64,000 nt of DNA from assembly GCA_964565715.1 (NCBI GenBank), contig CAZMGG010000010.1, positions 1 to 64,000 of the forward strand. The letters are read 5' to 3'. The notes under the pieces were generated by a model, which saw only the letters and a list, made by a program, of their open reading frames with translations, did not search any database and was not told the DNA's origin. The number at the start of each line of letters is the position of its first letter. Position 1 is the first letter of the stretch. Shown here one piece after another: positions 45,279-54,725 of the stretch. Source of the stretch: CAZMGG01 sp964565715. Its GTDB lineage: Bacteria; Planctomycetota; UBA1135; UBA2386. A program made the position numbers and the translations under genes.

Positions 45279-45339
45279 AAGAAGCGTCCCTAGCTTCCTC
45301 GCCCGTCCGGAGGGACTGGCCCTGCGGACGACGCTTCTT
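45279..45339 (+). other. Hairpin 2 in the transport-operon leader
   Basis: AAGAAGC (45279-45285) pairs with GCTTCTT (45333-45339), and GTCC (45286-45289) with GGAC (45326-45329), leaving a three-base bulge. The distal end lies 22 bases before the ATG at 45362, so folding could influence translation start. Confidence 0.45.
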
Positions 45340-45361
45340 CCTCCTTGCCGCAGTCACGACC

Positions 45362-47254
45362 ATGAACCCACGCCACTTCGCACCGATCGCCGTCCTGGCG
45401 ATCCTCGGCACGGCCGCCGCCGTGTCGGCCCAGCAGGAAGTCCTGGTGACCCAGGACATCGCCGTCTCGACCACCTGGACCGCGAACAACCGCTACAACC
45501 TCCAGCAGCAGATCTACGTGCTGCCGGGCGCCACCCTGACGATCCAGGCCGGCACCGTGATCGCCAGCACGACCGGTCTCGGCGGCAGCCTGGCTGTCAC
45601 CAAGGGCGCCCAGATCTTCGTCCAGGGCACGCAGGACAACCCGGTGGTGATGACGTCCACCGCCGACCGGCAGACCTGGACCAACGGCAATCCCCGCACC
45701 GGCACCTGGCGCGAGGCCGCCAACGAGTGGGGCAACCTGACCATCATGGGTGCGGGTCACGTGTCGGAGAACGCCACGCCGGGCAACACGCCGGCGCCCG
45801 CCGCCGGCAACGTCGCCGCCATGGAAGGCCTGGTCGCCGCGTTCCCCGGCGACACCCGCGTGCTCTACGGCGGCGGCAACGACGACGACGACAGCGGCAG
45901 CATCCGCTTCCTGTCGCTGCGCTACGGCGGCCGCGTGGTCGGCCTCAACGTCGAGCTGAACGGCCTCTCGCTGGGTGGGGTCGGCCGCAACACCGACATC
46001 GATCACGTCGAGATCATGAACAACGTCGACGACGGCATCGAGATCTGGGGCGGCGCCGTCAACCTCAAGTACTTCAGCATCTGGAACGTCGGCGACGACA
46101 GCCTCGACGTCGACCAGGGCTGGCGCGGCAAGGCCCAGTTCGGCCTGATCGTGCAGGGCCACAGCCTCAACGCCGCGCAGGGCTCGGGCGTCGGCGACAA
46201 CGGCTTCGAGATGGACGGCGCCGAGGACTCCGACTGGCAGCCGGTCACCACCGCCACCATCTACAACTGCACGTTCATCGGCCAGCCGATCGACGGCGAC
46301 CACGCCACCGCGTGGCGTGACAACGCCCGCGTGCAGTTCCGCAACTGCATCTTCATGAACGCCGGCGAGCGCGTCGTGCAGTTCGACAACGTCGACGGCG
46401 ATGGCGGCCACGGCTACGGCTACAACGGCACGCTGTCCTGGCCGGCCACCTGGACCACCCCGTACACCGCCACCTCGACGGTGAACGCCCCGGCCAACCC
46501 GGCGGCCTTCTACCAGACGCAGACCAGCGGCAACCTGGCCGAGATCAAGGACAGCGTCTTCTGGTCCAACACCTTCGCGTCGGCCTACACCGAGGCCAAC
46601 AACCGCGGCGTGTTCGCCGGCGGCAACCACAACGTGCAGGAGCCGGCGAGCATGCCGATCGCGGCGCTCACCCGCGGGCCGCTGGTGCTGCGCGGCGGCA
46701 AGGCGATGCTGCCGGTGACCTTCCTGGATCCGCGCCCGGCCGGTGATGCGCTCACCAGCGTCGGCGTAGCGCCGGCGGACGGCTTCTTCAGCTCGGCCCG
46801 CTACCGCGGCGCATTCGCGCCCGGCAGCAGCTGGCTGTGCGGCTGGACCGCGTCGGAGGCCTTCGGCCTCACGCCGCAGAACGACTGGTGCGACCTCGGC
46901 AGCTCGCTGGCGGGCACCGGCGGCCACCCGGTCATGCTCGGCACCGGCACCTTCGCGTCCAGCACCAACGTGACGCTGGGCCTGAGCAACGCGGTGCCGA
47001 GTTCGCTGACGGTGATGGCGCTGGGCTACGGCCGCATCGACCAGCCGCTGCTCGGCGGCGTGCTGGTGCCCAACTACCTGACGCTGGGCACGCTGGTGCT
47101 GTTCTCCTCGCCGAGCGGCACCCTGTCGGTCTCGTTCACGGTGCCGCCGGGGTTCACCGCCGGCACGCCGCTGTTCTTCCAGTGCGGGGTCCTCGATGCC
47201 GCGGCGCCGCAGGGCTTCGCCCTGTCGAACGCGGTCTCGAAGCGGACGCCCTGA
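45362..47254 (+). CDS. Exported beta-helix protein, first gene of the TonB transport operon
   Basis: The protein has 630 residues with a signal peptide ending AAAVSAQQ. The opening QDIAVSTTWTANNRYNLQQQ, then YVLPGATLTIQAGTVIAS, is the capping pattern of a right-handed parallel beta-helix. Coils continue with RFLSLRYGGRVVGLN, IDHVEIMNNVDDGIEIWGGA, LKYFSIWNVGDDSLDVDQGW and IYNCTFIGQPIDGDH. Acidic clusters (GGGNDDDDSG, DNVDGDGG) could bind calcium. The last about 120 residues are a beta domain (SLTVMALGYGRIDQPLLGG, then FFQCGVLDAAAPQGFALSN) shared in pattern with other exported proteins here. Proteins of this type are commonly found beside TonB-dependent receptors and may bind the ligand at the surface. 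The substrate is unknown. Confidence 0.88.
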   Translation: MNPRHFAPIAVLAILGTAAAVSAQQEVLVTQDIAVSTTWTANNRYNLQQQIYVLPGATLTIQAGTVIASTTGLGGSLAVTKGAQIFVQGTQDNPVVMTSTADRQTWTNGNPRTGTWREAANEWGNLTIMGAGHVSENATPGNTPAPAAGNVAAMEGLVAAFPGDTRVLYGGGNDDDDSGSIRFLSLRYGGRVVGLNVELNGLSLGGVGRNTDIDHVEIMNNVDDGIEIWGGAVNLKYFSIWNVGDDSLDVDQGWRGKAQFGLIVQGHSLNAAQGSGVGDNGFEMDGAEDSDWQPVTTATIYNCTFIGQPIDGDHATAWRDNARVQFRNCIFMNAGERVVQFDNVDGDGGHGYGYNGTLSWPATWTTPYTATSTVNAPANPAAFYQTQTSGNLAEIKDSVFWSNTFASAYTEANNRGVFAGGNHNVQEPASMPIAALTRGPLVLRGGKAMLPVTFLDPRPAGDALTSVGVAPADGFFSSARYRGAFAPGSSWLCGWTASEAFGLTPQNDWCDLGSSLAGTGGHPVMLGTGTFASSTNVTLGLSNAVPSSLTVMALGYGRIDQPLLGGVLVPNYLTLGTLVLFSSPSGTLSVSFTVPPGFTAGTPLFFQCGVLDAAAPQGFALSNAVSKRTP

Positions 47255-47341
47255 TCCGCGCCGTGCCCGGCGCTTCCCCGCCGGGCGCCGCCTTGCTGCT
47301 GCAGGTCCCAGCCCTGGAACCGCGTCCGCGAGCCCATCCCG

Positions 47342-48619
47342 ATGTGCCCCAAGAGTCCCGTCGAGCCGGCGTACGCCGGCCCCCTGATCCCACTGGCCCT
47401 GTCGCTGTCGGCGCTGCTCGCCGGCTGCGACGGGCAGAACGATGCCGCCGCGGCCGCCTCCGCGACGGCGCCCGTCGCTGCCGAGACCGCCACCGTCGAT
47501 CCGCCGATGGCCGACTGGCAGCGCCAGCTCATCGACCTGGTCGCCGCCGCCGCGGCGCGGATGCCGGCGGATCCGCACCAGAAGAACCGCAGCCGTGTGC
47601 AGGGCCAGCTGGTGGACGCCTGCGTCGCCATCGGCCAGCTCGCGGCGGGCGCGACGATCGCCGCCGGCATCGCCGACTGGCGCCAGGGCACGGCGTTCGG
47701 CGAACTCGCCATGGCCCATGCCCGCCGCGGCGATGCGGGTCGCGCCCGCGAGCTGCTGCGCCTCGCCCGGCAGAACGCCATCCGCGGCAGTGAAGCCGGG
47801 ACCCAGGAATGGCGCATCGACCAGATCCTCGCCCGGGTGGCCGCCGCCGCCGTGCTGCTCGGCGACGATCCCGACGCGGCGGTGGGGGGCGCCATGGTGC
47901 CGGCGCTCGAGCCGCTGGTGGCCGCGCGGCTGGAACGGCTGCCGCCAGACGCCGCCCTGGACCACCTCGCCACCGTGGCGCCGATCCTGCGGCAGGGAGA
48001 CCTGGACCAGGTCACCGCCGCCCTGCGCGGCTGCGTCGTGGTGGCGCGGCGGTTCTGGGACGATCCGGCGCAGCGCCAGCGGTCCCTGCAGCCCCTGCGT
48101 CGGGTCGGCACGCGCGTGCCGGGCGTGGTGCTCGCCGAGGTGCTGATGAGCGCCGCCGCCCTGGCGGCCGACCGCGGCGCCGGTTCCGTGGCGGCGGAGT
48201 TCGCCGGGCTCGCCGGCGGCGTGCTGGACCGCGCGCCGATGGCGACTGAAGACCGCCTGGCGGCGCGGGCCCGGCTGGCCGGGCTGCGCTTCCGCGCCGG
48301 CGAGACTCGCGAGGGTCTGGCGGAACTGTCGGCCGTGGCCGTCGACTACGAACGGCTGAAGACCGGCATCGTCGACATCCAGCGTGCCGGCGTTCTGCGC
48401 GCCCTGGCGCTCGGCTGGCAGGCATGCGGCGAACGCGACCAGGCGCTGCTCACGTTCCGGCAGGCGGTGGCCGCCGGCGTCGCCAATCCCAACTCGCGGC
48501 CGCGCCTTGACGATCTGGCGGCTACCGTCGCGGCGCTGCTGGGCGCCGGGTTCGAGCCCGATGCGGCACTCCTCGCCGACCTGCGCAAGGTCGCCGACGG
48601 CCTGGGGCACCCGTGGTAG
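47342..48619 (+). CDS. Lipoprotein with TPR-like helical repeats
   Basis: The protein has 425 residues. The signal ends SALLAGCDG with a good lipobox (lipidated cysteine at position 29). The rest is a helical solenoid with TPR-like spacing: AFGELAMAHARRGDAGRAR, then LLRLARQNAIRGSEAG, and near the end ALALGWQACGERDQALLTFR. It lies between the beta-helix gene and the TonB-dependent receptor and overlaps the receptor by seven bases, so it is translated with it. A role as a periplasmic or inner-leaflet partner of the receptor is likely but not demonstrated. Confidence 0.8.
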   Translation: MCPKSPVEPAYAGPLIPLALSLSALLAGCDGQNDAAAAASATAPVAAETATVDPPMADWQRQLIDLVAAAAARMPADPHQKNRSRVQGQLVDACVAIGQLAAGATIAAGIADWRQGTAFGELAMAHARRGDAGRARELLRLARQNAIRGSEAGTQEWRIDQILARVAAAAVLLGDDPDAAVGGAMVPALEPLVAARLERLPPDAALDHLATVAPILRQGDLDQVTAALRGCVVVARRFWDDPAQRQRSLQPLRRVGTRVPGVVLAEVLMSAAALAADRGAGSVAAEFAGLAGGVLDRAPMATEDRLAARARLAGLRFRAGETREGLAELSAVAVDYERLKTGIVDIQRAGVLRALALGWQACGERDQALLTFRQAVAAGVANPNSRPRLDDLAATVAALLGAGFEPDAALLADLRKVADGLGHPW

Positions 48620-51573
48620 GACGCCCGTCGCGCCCGGCGCTGGGACTGTTGGCCCTGGCTTGTCTGCAGGGCCTGGCCATGGCCCAGGATCCCACCGGGC
48701 GCATCCTCGGCCGCGTCTGGGACAAGGACTTCGCTGAGCCCCTGGCCGACGCGCAGGTTACGGTCATCGAGAACGGCGCCCGCGCCGCCACCGACGCCCA
48801 GGGCACGTTCCGCCTGCCCGACCTGCCGCCGGGCCGCTACACCCTCAGCATCGGCAAGGACGGCTACCTGCGGCAGAGCCGCGACCTGACGGTGACCGCC
48901 GGCAGGCTGACCGAGCTGGAGGTGTGGCTGCAGGCCGAGGTCACCGACCTGGAGGAGTTCGTCGTTGCCGACAATCTGCAGCTCGGCGGCGGCTCCGAGA
49001 GCGCGCTGCTGCAGGTGCGGCTGCAGAGCGCCTCGTTCCTCGACGCGATCGGCTCGGACCTGATCGGCCGGTCCGGCGCCAGCGATGCCGCGGCGGCCCT
49101 GCGCCTGGTGGCCGGCGCCTCGGTGCAGGACGGACGTTCGGCGGTGATCCGCGGGTTGCCGGATCGCTACGTCAGCGCCCAGCTGAACGGCGTGCGTCTG
49201 CCCACCGCCAACGAGGACAAGCGCGCCGTCGAGCTGGACCAGTTCCCCAGCGCGATCATCGAGAGCCTGCGGGTCAGCAAGACCTTCACGCCCGACCAGC
49301 AGGGCGACGCCTCGGGCGGCGCGGTCGACATCCGCCTGAAGGGCATCCCCGACGAGCCGTTCTTCTTCAAGTGGTCGGTGCAGACCAGCCACAACACGCA
49401 GGTGACCGGCCGCGGTGACTTCCTGACCTACCAGGGCGGCGGCCTCGGCTACCTCGGGCGGGACGGCGGCCGTCGCCGGCAGCAGCTCGACCAGCTCGGC
49501 GAGGACTGGAGCGGCGCCGTCGGCACCGTCGAGGGCGAGGCGCCGCTGGACTACAAGTGGTCGTCGGCGATCGGCGGCCGGCACGAGATCGCCGAGGGTG
49601 TGCGGCTCGGCGCGTCCGGCAGCTTCTTCTACGAGCGCGACAGCTCGCTGCGACGGGATGCCGTCGACGACTCCTGGTGGGTGGAGTCGCCGGGCGCGCC
49701 GATGACGCCGAAGACCGCGCAGGGCACCGTGCAGGACGGTGACTTCAAGACCTCGCTGTTCGACGTGCGGCAGGCCGCGCAGTCGGTGCAATGGGGAGCG
49801 CTGGGCGTGATCGGGCTGGAGACCGACCATCACGCCCTGAGCCTGACCTGGCTGCGCACGACGACGGCCGAGGACACCGCCACCGTGGCCGAGGACACCC
49901 GCGGCAAGGCGTGGTTCTTCCCGGGCCACGACCCCGACGATCCGACCACGCCGGGCCACGACCGCACCGACGCCGCGCCCTACCTGCGCCTCGAGACCCT
50001 CGCCTACAGCGAGCGCACCATGGACTCGGTGCAGCTGGCCGGCCGTCACCGTCTGGACCTGGGCGGCGACTCGCTGCCGCCGGAGCTGGACTGGGTGGTG
50101 TCCCGCAGCGAGGCCGCCAGCAGCGAGCCCGACAAGCGGCAGTTCGGCTCGCTGTGGGTGCCCGGCCGCACCGTCGGACCCTTCGTCATCCCCGCCGCGC
50201 ACCGCCCGTTCAAGCCCTCGGCGAACTTCACGCTGGGCAACCTGCAACGGATCTGGAAGGACATCGAGGAGGACAGCGAGCAGTACTCGGTGAACCTGAG
50301 GCTGCCCTTCCGGCAGTGGGACGACCACCCGGGCCATCTCAAGTTCGGCGTGTTCGAGGACCGCGTGCACCGGACCTTCGACCAGGACACCTTCAGCAAC
50401 TTCAACGACAACTCGGGCTTCGACGGTCCCTGGCAGCAGCAGTGGTCGTCGACCTTCCCGTTCCAGAGCCACCCGATCACCCCGTCGGTGTTCGACGTCG
50501 ACTACGAGGGCCGGCAGCACCTCTCGGCCAGCTACGTGATGCTCGACCTGCCGCTGCTCGAACGGGTCAACCTGGTGGGCGGCCTGCGTCTCGAGCGCAC
50601 CCGCACCAGCATCGTCAACGACCCCGAGTCCGGCGCCACCTGGTATCCGCCTGGCTCGCTGGCGCCGACCCAGCTCAACGCCGGCGACGGCGACGTGCAG
50701 TTCGGCCAGCACGACGTGCTGCCGGCGGTGGGCCTGGTCTGGCGCACGACCGACACCGTGACCATGCGCGCGTCCTACGGCGAGACCGTGGCGCGGCAGA
50801 CCTTCAAGGAGCTGTCGCCGATCCTGCAGCAGGAATTCCTGGGCGGGCCGATTTTCATCGGCAACCCGGAGCTGCAGATGAGCGACCTGCGCAACTACGA
50901 CCTGCGCGTCGACTGGACGCCGTACGACGGCGGCATGCTGTCGGCGTCCTGGTTCCGCAAGGACATCCGCCGGCCGATCGAATACGTGCAGCGCATCGCG
51001 TCGTTCGACTTCACCACGGCGGTGAACTACCCGCGCGGCCGCATCGACGGCCTGGAACTGGAGGCGCGGCAGCAGCTCGGCCACTTCTGGCGACCGCTGG
51101 AGGGGCTGGGCATCGGCGCCAACGCCACCTGGCTGGATGCGCGAGTGAGCCTGCCGGACGACGAGATCGCCGGCTTCGACCTGCCGGGCATCCAGGCGCC
51201 GATGAGCAGCCGCGAGATGACCAACGCGCCCGAGGCGCTCTACAACGCCTTCGTCACCTACGACCTCGAGGCGACCGGTTCGCAGCTCGCCGTGTTCTAC
51301 ACCGTGCAGGGCGACTCGTTGGTGGCCGGCGCCGGCCAGTCGAGCGGCAACTTCGTGCCGAGCGTCTACGCCGACGACTTCGACACCCTGAACGCCAGCT
51401 TCTCCCAGGCGCTCGGCCGGCACGTCAGGTTGCAGCTCGGCGCCAAGAACCTCACCGACCCGTTGATCCGCGAGGTCTACCGGTCGCCCTACATCGACGG
51501 CGACGTGGTGCGCAGCTCGCACCGCAACGGCATCGACCTGACCTTCGGCATCGGCGGCGAGATCCGCTTCTGA
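48613..51573 (+). CDS. TonB-dependent outer-membrane receptor with N-terminal regulatory-like domain
   Basis: The protein has 986 residues from a GTG overlapping the preceding stop. After a signal peptide (ending GLAMAQD) there is a carboxypeptidase-regulatory-like domain (GRILGRVWDKDFAEPLADAQ to TLSIGKDGYLRQS). The plug follows: DAAAALRLVAGASVQDGRSA, then VIRGLPDRYVSAQLNGVRLP and VDIRLKGIP. The barrel has regular aromatic-ended strands and ends with an outer-membrane C-terminus, FGIGGEIRF, with terminal phenylalanine. It imports a ligand too large or scarce for porins, using energy from the ExbB/ExbD/TonB proteins encoded immediately downstream. There is no siderophore or cobalamin gene nearby, so the ligand is unknown. 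Confidence 0.93.
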   Translation: MVGRPSRPALGLLALACLQGLAMAQDPTGRILGRVWDKDFAEPLADAQVTVIENGARAATDAQGTFRLPDLPPGRYTLSIGKDGYLRQSRDLTVTAGRLTELEVWLQAEVTDLEEFVVADNLQLGGGSESALLQVRLQSASFLDAIGSDLIGRSGASDAAAALRLVAGASVQDGRSAVIRGLPDRYVSAQLNGVRLPTANEDKRAVELDQFPSAIIESLRVSKTFTPDQQGDASGGAVDIRLKGIPDEPFFFKWSVQTSHNTQVTGRGDFLTYQGGGLGYLGRDGGRRRQQLDQLGEDWSGAVGTVEGEAPLDYKWSSAIGGRHEIAEGVRLGASGSFFYERDSSLRRDAVDDSWWVESPGAPMTPKTAQGTVQDGDFKTSLFDVRQAAQSVQWGALGVIGLETDHHALSLTWLRTTTAEDTATVAEDTRGKAWFFPGHDPDDPTTPGHDRTDAAPYLRLETLAYSERTMDSVQLAGRHRLDLGGDSLPPELDWVVSRSEAASSEPDKRQFGSLWVPGRTVGPFVIPAAHRPFKPSANFTLGNLQRIWKDIEEDSEQYSVNLRLPFRQWDDHPGHLKFGVFEDRVHRTFDQDTFSNFNDNSGFDGPWQQQWSSTFPFQSHPITPSVFDVDYEGRQHLSASYVMLDLPLLERVNLVGGLRLERTRTSIVNDPESGATWYPPGSLAPTQLNAGDGDVQFGQHDVLPAVGLVWRTTDTVTMRASYGETVARQTFKELSPILQQEFLGGPIFIGNPELQMSDLRNYDLRVDWTPYDGGMLSASWFRKDIRRPIEYVQRIASFDFTTAVNYPRGRIDGLELEARQQLGHFWRPLEGLGIGANATWLDARVSLPDDEIAGFDLPGIQAPMSSREMTNAPEALYNAFVTYDLEATGSQLAVFYTVQGDSLVAGAGQSSGNFVPSVYADDFDTLNASFSQALGRHVRLQLGAKNLTDPLIREVYRSPYIDGDVVRSSHRNGIDLTFGIGGEIRF

Positions 51574-51593
51574 CATCGCGACCCAGGAACACC

Positions 51594-52427
51594 ATGACCA
51601 CGGCACCGGCGCATCCCCCGACCGCCCTCCACCCCGCGCGACGCTCCCTCGGCGGCGCCCTCTGGCGCATCCTGCTCGGCGCGTTGCTGCTGGCCGCCGC
51701 GCTGCGCGCCCAGGACGGCGCGGCGCCGGCCACACCATCCACGCTGGCGGCGACGCGCTCGGCGTTGGACCGCTGGGTCGAGGTCCGGCAGCTCATCTCC
51801 CAGGAGAAGCGGGACTGGCAGCTGGCCCGGGAGATGCTGTCGGCGCGGGTGGCGGTGCTGCGGCGGGAGCTGGAACTGCTCCGCGCCAGGGTGGCGACGA
51901 CCCAGGAGTCGGTGCAGGCCACCACGCCCGAACTGCAGAAGCTGCAGGCCGAGGCGGCGGCCAGCGCGGCGGCCACCGCCGGCCTGCTGGCGGCGACCCC
52001 GGCCCTGGAGGCGCAGACGCGCCGCCTGTTGCAGCGCCTGCCGGCCCTGCTGGCGGCCCGGGTCGATCCGGCGGCGCGGCGCCTGCAGGCGGTCACCGCC
52101 GACCTGCCGCTGCCCGAGCGGCTGCAGGCCGTGCTGACGGTGTTGCGCGAGGCGGACAAGTGGCAGCAGCAGGTGCTGACCGCCACCGAGCAGCGGCAGG
52201 TGGCCGACGACGTAACCGCCAGCGTCACGACCCTGTACCTGGGCCTCGGCCAGGCGTTCTACGCGTCCGCCGACGGCCGCCATGCCGGCCGCGGCGTACC
52301 CGGCGCCGAGGGCTGGACCTGGCAGCCGCTGCAGGGCGAGGACGCCGCCGCCGTGGTGCGCGCCATCGCCATCCTGCAGGGCCGGGAGATGGCCGACCAC
52401 GTGCGCCTGCCGGTGCGGATCCAGTGA
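51594..52427 (+). CDS. DUF3450-family exported coiled-coil protein
   Basis: The protein has 277 residues. The N-terminal signal or anchor (GALWRILLGALLLAAALRAQ) is followed by a long coiled coil (LSARVAVLRRELELLRARVA, then QESVQATTPELQKLQ) and a smaller helical domain ending in a conserved-looking region (LYLGLGQAFYASADGRHAG, then EGWTWQPLQGEDAAAVVRAI). This matches DUF3450, which in Vibrio and Shewanella precedes TtpC-ExbB2-ExbD2-TonB2 genes, the same order seen here. The exact job is unknown; it is probably periplasmic and supports energy transfer. It starts 20 bases after the receptor gene. Confidence 0.87.
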   Translation: MTTAPAHPPTALHPARRSLGGALWRILLGALLLAAALRAQDGAAPATPSTLAATRSALDRWVEVRQLISQEKRDWQLAREMLSARVAVLRRELELLRARVATTQESVQATTPELQKLQAEAAASAAATAGLLAATPALEAQTRRLLQRLPALLAARVDPAARRLQAVTADLPLPERLQAVLTVLREADKWQQQVLTATEQRQVADDVTASVTTLYLGLGQAFYASADGRHAGRGVPGAEGWTWQPLQGEDAAAVVRAIAILQGREMADHVRLPVRIQ

Positions 52428-52449
52428 CGACCCCGAACGGAGATCACCC

Positions 52450-53991
52450 ATGAAGCGAATCATCGACACCATCGCGTGCGCGTCCCTGCTGCTGTCGGCC
52501 GCGGCATTGCCCGGTCAGGCCGGCGGCCTGCAGGGCGTCGGCCAGGACCTGGAGCGGCGCCTGCAGGAGAGCCTGACGGAGCTCGCCACCGTGCGGGAGC
52601 AGATCGCCGCGGTGAAGGTGCCGATGGCGAGCCTGCTGGACGACCTGGAGGCCGAGCTGGCGGTGGCGCGGCAGCAACTGCAGGACGCCGAACGGCTCGC
52701 CGAGGGCCGCGCCCTCGAACTCGGCCGGCTGCGGCAGACCATCAGGGTGCGCAACGACGAGGCCGGCTGGCTCACCAACCTGCTGAACGAGTACGTGCAG
52801 GAGTTCGAGACGCGGGTGCACAGCGCCGACCGGCAGCGCCTCCGGCCGGTCCTCGGCGAGGCCCGTGCGCTCGGCGCCGACCTCAACGCCGCCTTCCCGC
52901 AGCGGTTGGCGGCGCAGACGGCGCTGGTCACGGCGGCCCTGCAGCGCCTCGACGAGGCCTTCGGCGGCCACACCTTCCCGGGCAGCGCGGTGGATCCGCA
53001 GGGCATCGTCCGCGCCGGCAGCTTCACCGCCGTCGGTCCGGTGGTGGTGTTCCGCGCCACCGACACCGGTGAGGCCGGCCTGATCGAACCGGGCACCGTC
53101 ACCGAGCCGACGGTGACGCGGCTGCCGCGACCGGGGGACGCCGTTGCGGCGGCGCGGGTGGTCGAGAACGGCGCCGGTGGGCTGCCGGTCGATCCGACCC
53201 TGGGCAACGCGCTGAAGATCGCCGGCACGCAGGAGACGCTGTGGCAGCACATCCAGAAGGGTGGTCCGGTGATGATCCCGATCTTCGTGCTGGCCGGCGC
53301 CGCCCTGCTGGTGGCCCTGTGGAAGTGGCTGCAGCTGCTCCGCGTGCGACGGCCCTCGCGCCGGCAGGTGGAGGCGGTGCTGGGTGCGATCGGCAGCGGT
53401 GATCGCGAGGCGGCCCGGGCCAGCGCGCTGCGCGTCGTCGGGCCCGCCGGCGAGATGCTGGCGGCCGGCGTCGAACATGCCGACGAGCCGCGCGAGCTGA
53501 TCGAGGAGGTGATGTACGAGCAGGTGCTGCGCAGCCGGTTGCGGCTGCAGCGGGGCCTGCCGTTCGTCGGCATCGCCGCCGCCGCCGCGCCCCTGCTCGG
53601 TCTGCTCGGCACGGTGACCGGCATCATGAACACCTTCCAGCTGATCACGGCGTTCGGTTCCGGTGACGCCCAGACGCTGTCCGGCGGCATCTCCGAGGCG
53701 CTGATCACCACCGAGTACGGCCTGATCGTGGCGATCCCGGCCCTGCTGCTGCACGCGTTCCTGTCGCGCAAGGCGCGCGGCATCGTCGCCGGGATGGAGG
53801 CGGTGGCGGTGGAGTTCGCCAACCAGGTGGAGACGGCGCGGGCCCGGCGACGCGGCCGCGCGCCGGTGATGGCGGCGGGGCCGGCCGCAGCCGCGCCGGA
53901 CCCGGTCCTGGTGCGGGCGCAGGTCGACGATCTGCTGCGCGAGATGCTCGGCCCGCTGCTGGAAGGCAGTGCCCCGGGAGCCGGCCGGTGA
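52450..53991 (+). CDS. TtpC-like MotA/TolQ/ExbB proton-channel protein with periplasmic coiled coil
   Basis: The protein has 513 residues. A signal or anchor (SLLLSAAALPGQAGG) and a periplasmic coiled-coil region (residues about 25-110) come before a first membrane helix at about residue 273 (VMIPIFVLAGAALLVALWKW). The MotA/TolQ/ExbB domain follows with GLPFVGIAAAAAPLLGLLGT, VTGIMNTFQLITAFGSGDAQ and SEALITTEYGLIVAIPALLL. This long-N-terminus form is TtpC, known from Vibrio TonB2 systems, where it is needed for TonB2-dependent uptake. It is about twice the length of ordinary ExbB. A normal ExbB follows directly (GTGA overlap). Confidence 0.92.
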   Translation: MKRIIDTIACASLLLSAAALPGQAGGLQGVGQDLERRLQESLTELATVREQIAAVKVPMASLLDDLEAELAVARQQLQDAERLAEGRALELGRLRQTIRVRNDEAGWLTNLLNEYVQEFETRVHSADRQRLRPVLGEARALGADLNAAFPQRLAAQTALVTAALQRLDEAFGGHTFPGSAVDPQGIVRAGSFTAVGPVVVFRATDTGEAGLIEPGTVTEPTVTRLPRPGDAVAAARVVENGAGGLPVDPTLGNALKIAGTQETLWQHIQKGGPVMIPIFVLAGAALLVALWKWLQLLRVRRPSRRQVEAVLGAIGSGDREAARASALRVVGPAGEMLAAGVEHADEPRELIEEVMYEQVLRSRLRLQRGLPFVGIAAAAAPLLGLLGTVTGIMNTFQLITAFGSGDAQTLSGGISEALITTEYGLIVAIPALLLHAFLSRKARGIVAGMEAVAVEFANQVETARARRRGRAPVMAAGPAAAAPDPVLVRAQVDDLLREMLGPLLEGSAPGAGR

Positions 53992-54725
53992 GTCTCGCCC
54001 TGCTGGAAGGCTGGCCCGAGCGGCTCGCGCAGGTGCTGCGCGAGGCCCTGCGGATCTGGCACGACGGCGGCTGGGCCATGTGGGGGCTGCTGGTCATCGC
54101 GCTCACCCTGTTCGGCATCGGCGTCCGCGTGCACCTGGACCTGCGGCAACGGCGGCACCGGGTGCCGGAGGCGGTGTGGCGCCGCTGGCTGCTGGAGCCG
54201 GCGGATCGCGAGGGACCGATCGGCCACCTGCTCGATCGGGTCGGCGAGCCGGAGTCGGTGACGGCGATGGTGCGGCGCTTCGCCGAACTGCACCACGAGG
54301 AGATCGTGCCGTTCGAACGCGACCTGCGGGTGATGCAGGTGTGCGTGGGGGCGGCGCCGCTGATCGGCCTGCTCGGCACCGTCACCGGCATGCTGGCGAC
54401 CTTCGCCGCGCTGGCCGCCGGCGGCGGCGGCGACCAGACCATGACGCAGATCAGCAAGGGCATCAGCGAGGCGCTGATCACCACCGAGGCGGGCCTGGTG
54501 GTGGCCCTCGGCGGCCTGTTCCTGCATCGCCACCTGGCCCGCCGCGCCGAGGTCCACCAGGCGTTCCTGGCCCACCTGCAGACCGTGTGCACCCAGGTGG
54601 CCTGGGGCCACGACCGGCGGCAACGGCGCGCCGCCGCCCGCGCCGCCGCCCGCGGCCGTTTCGCCGGCCTGCTGCTCCGTCCTGCGTCCGCGTCCGCGTC
54701 CGTTCCCACCGAGGTGAAGTCATGA
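53988..54725 (+). CDS. exbB: ExbB proton-channel subunit
   Basis: The protein has 245 residues, ordinary ExbB length, from a GTG overlapping the TtpC-like stop. The first membrane helix is GGWAMWGLLVIALTLFGIGV. The conserved channel region reads VCVGAAPLIGLLGTVTGMLA, then TQISKGISEALITTEAGLVV and ALGGLFLHRHLARR. ExbB pentamers with ExbD form the proton-driven motor that energises TonB in the inner membrane. Having both a TtpC-type and a standard ExbB in one operon is the hallmark of the TonB2 type. The stop overlaps the exbD start (ATGA). Confidence 0.93.
   Translation: MSLALLEGWPERLAQVLREALRIWHDGGWAMWGLLVIALTLFGIGVRVHLDLRQRRHRVPEAVWRRWLLEPADREGPIGHLLDRVGEPESVTAMVRRFAELHHEEIVPFERDLRVMQVCVGAAPLIGLLGTVTGMLATFAALAAGGGGDQTMTQISKGISEALITTEAGLVVALGGLFLHRHLARRAEVHQAFLAHLQTVCTQVAWGHDRRQRRAAARAAARGRFAGLLLRPASASASVPTEVKS

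Noticed and set aside
45279..45339. Cobalamin riboswitch ahead of the TonB operon
   Set aside because: The conserved B12-box and core sequences are absent, and no cobalamin genes are near.
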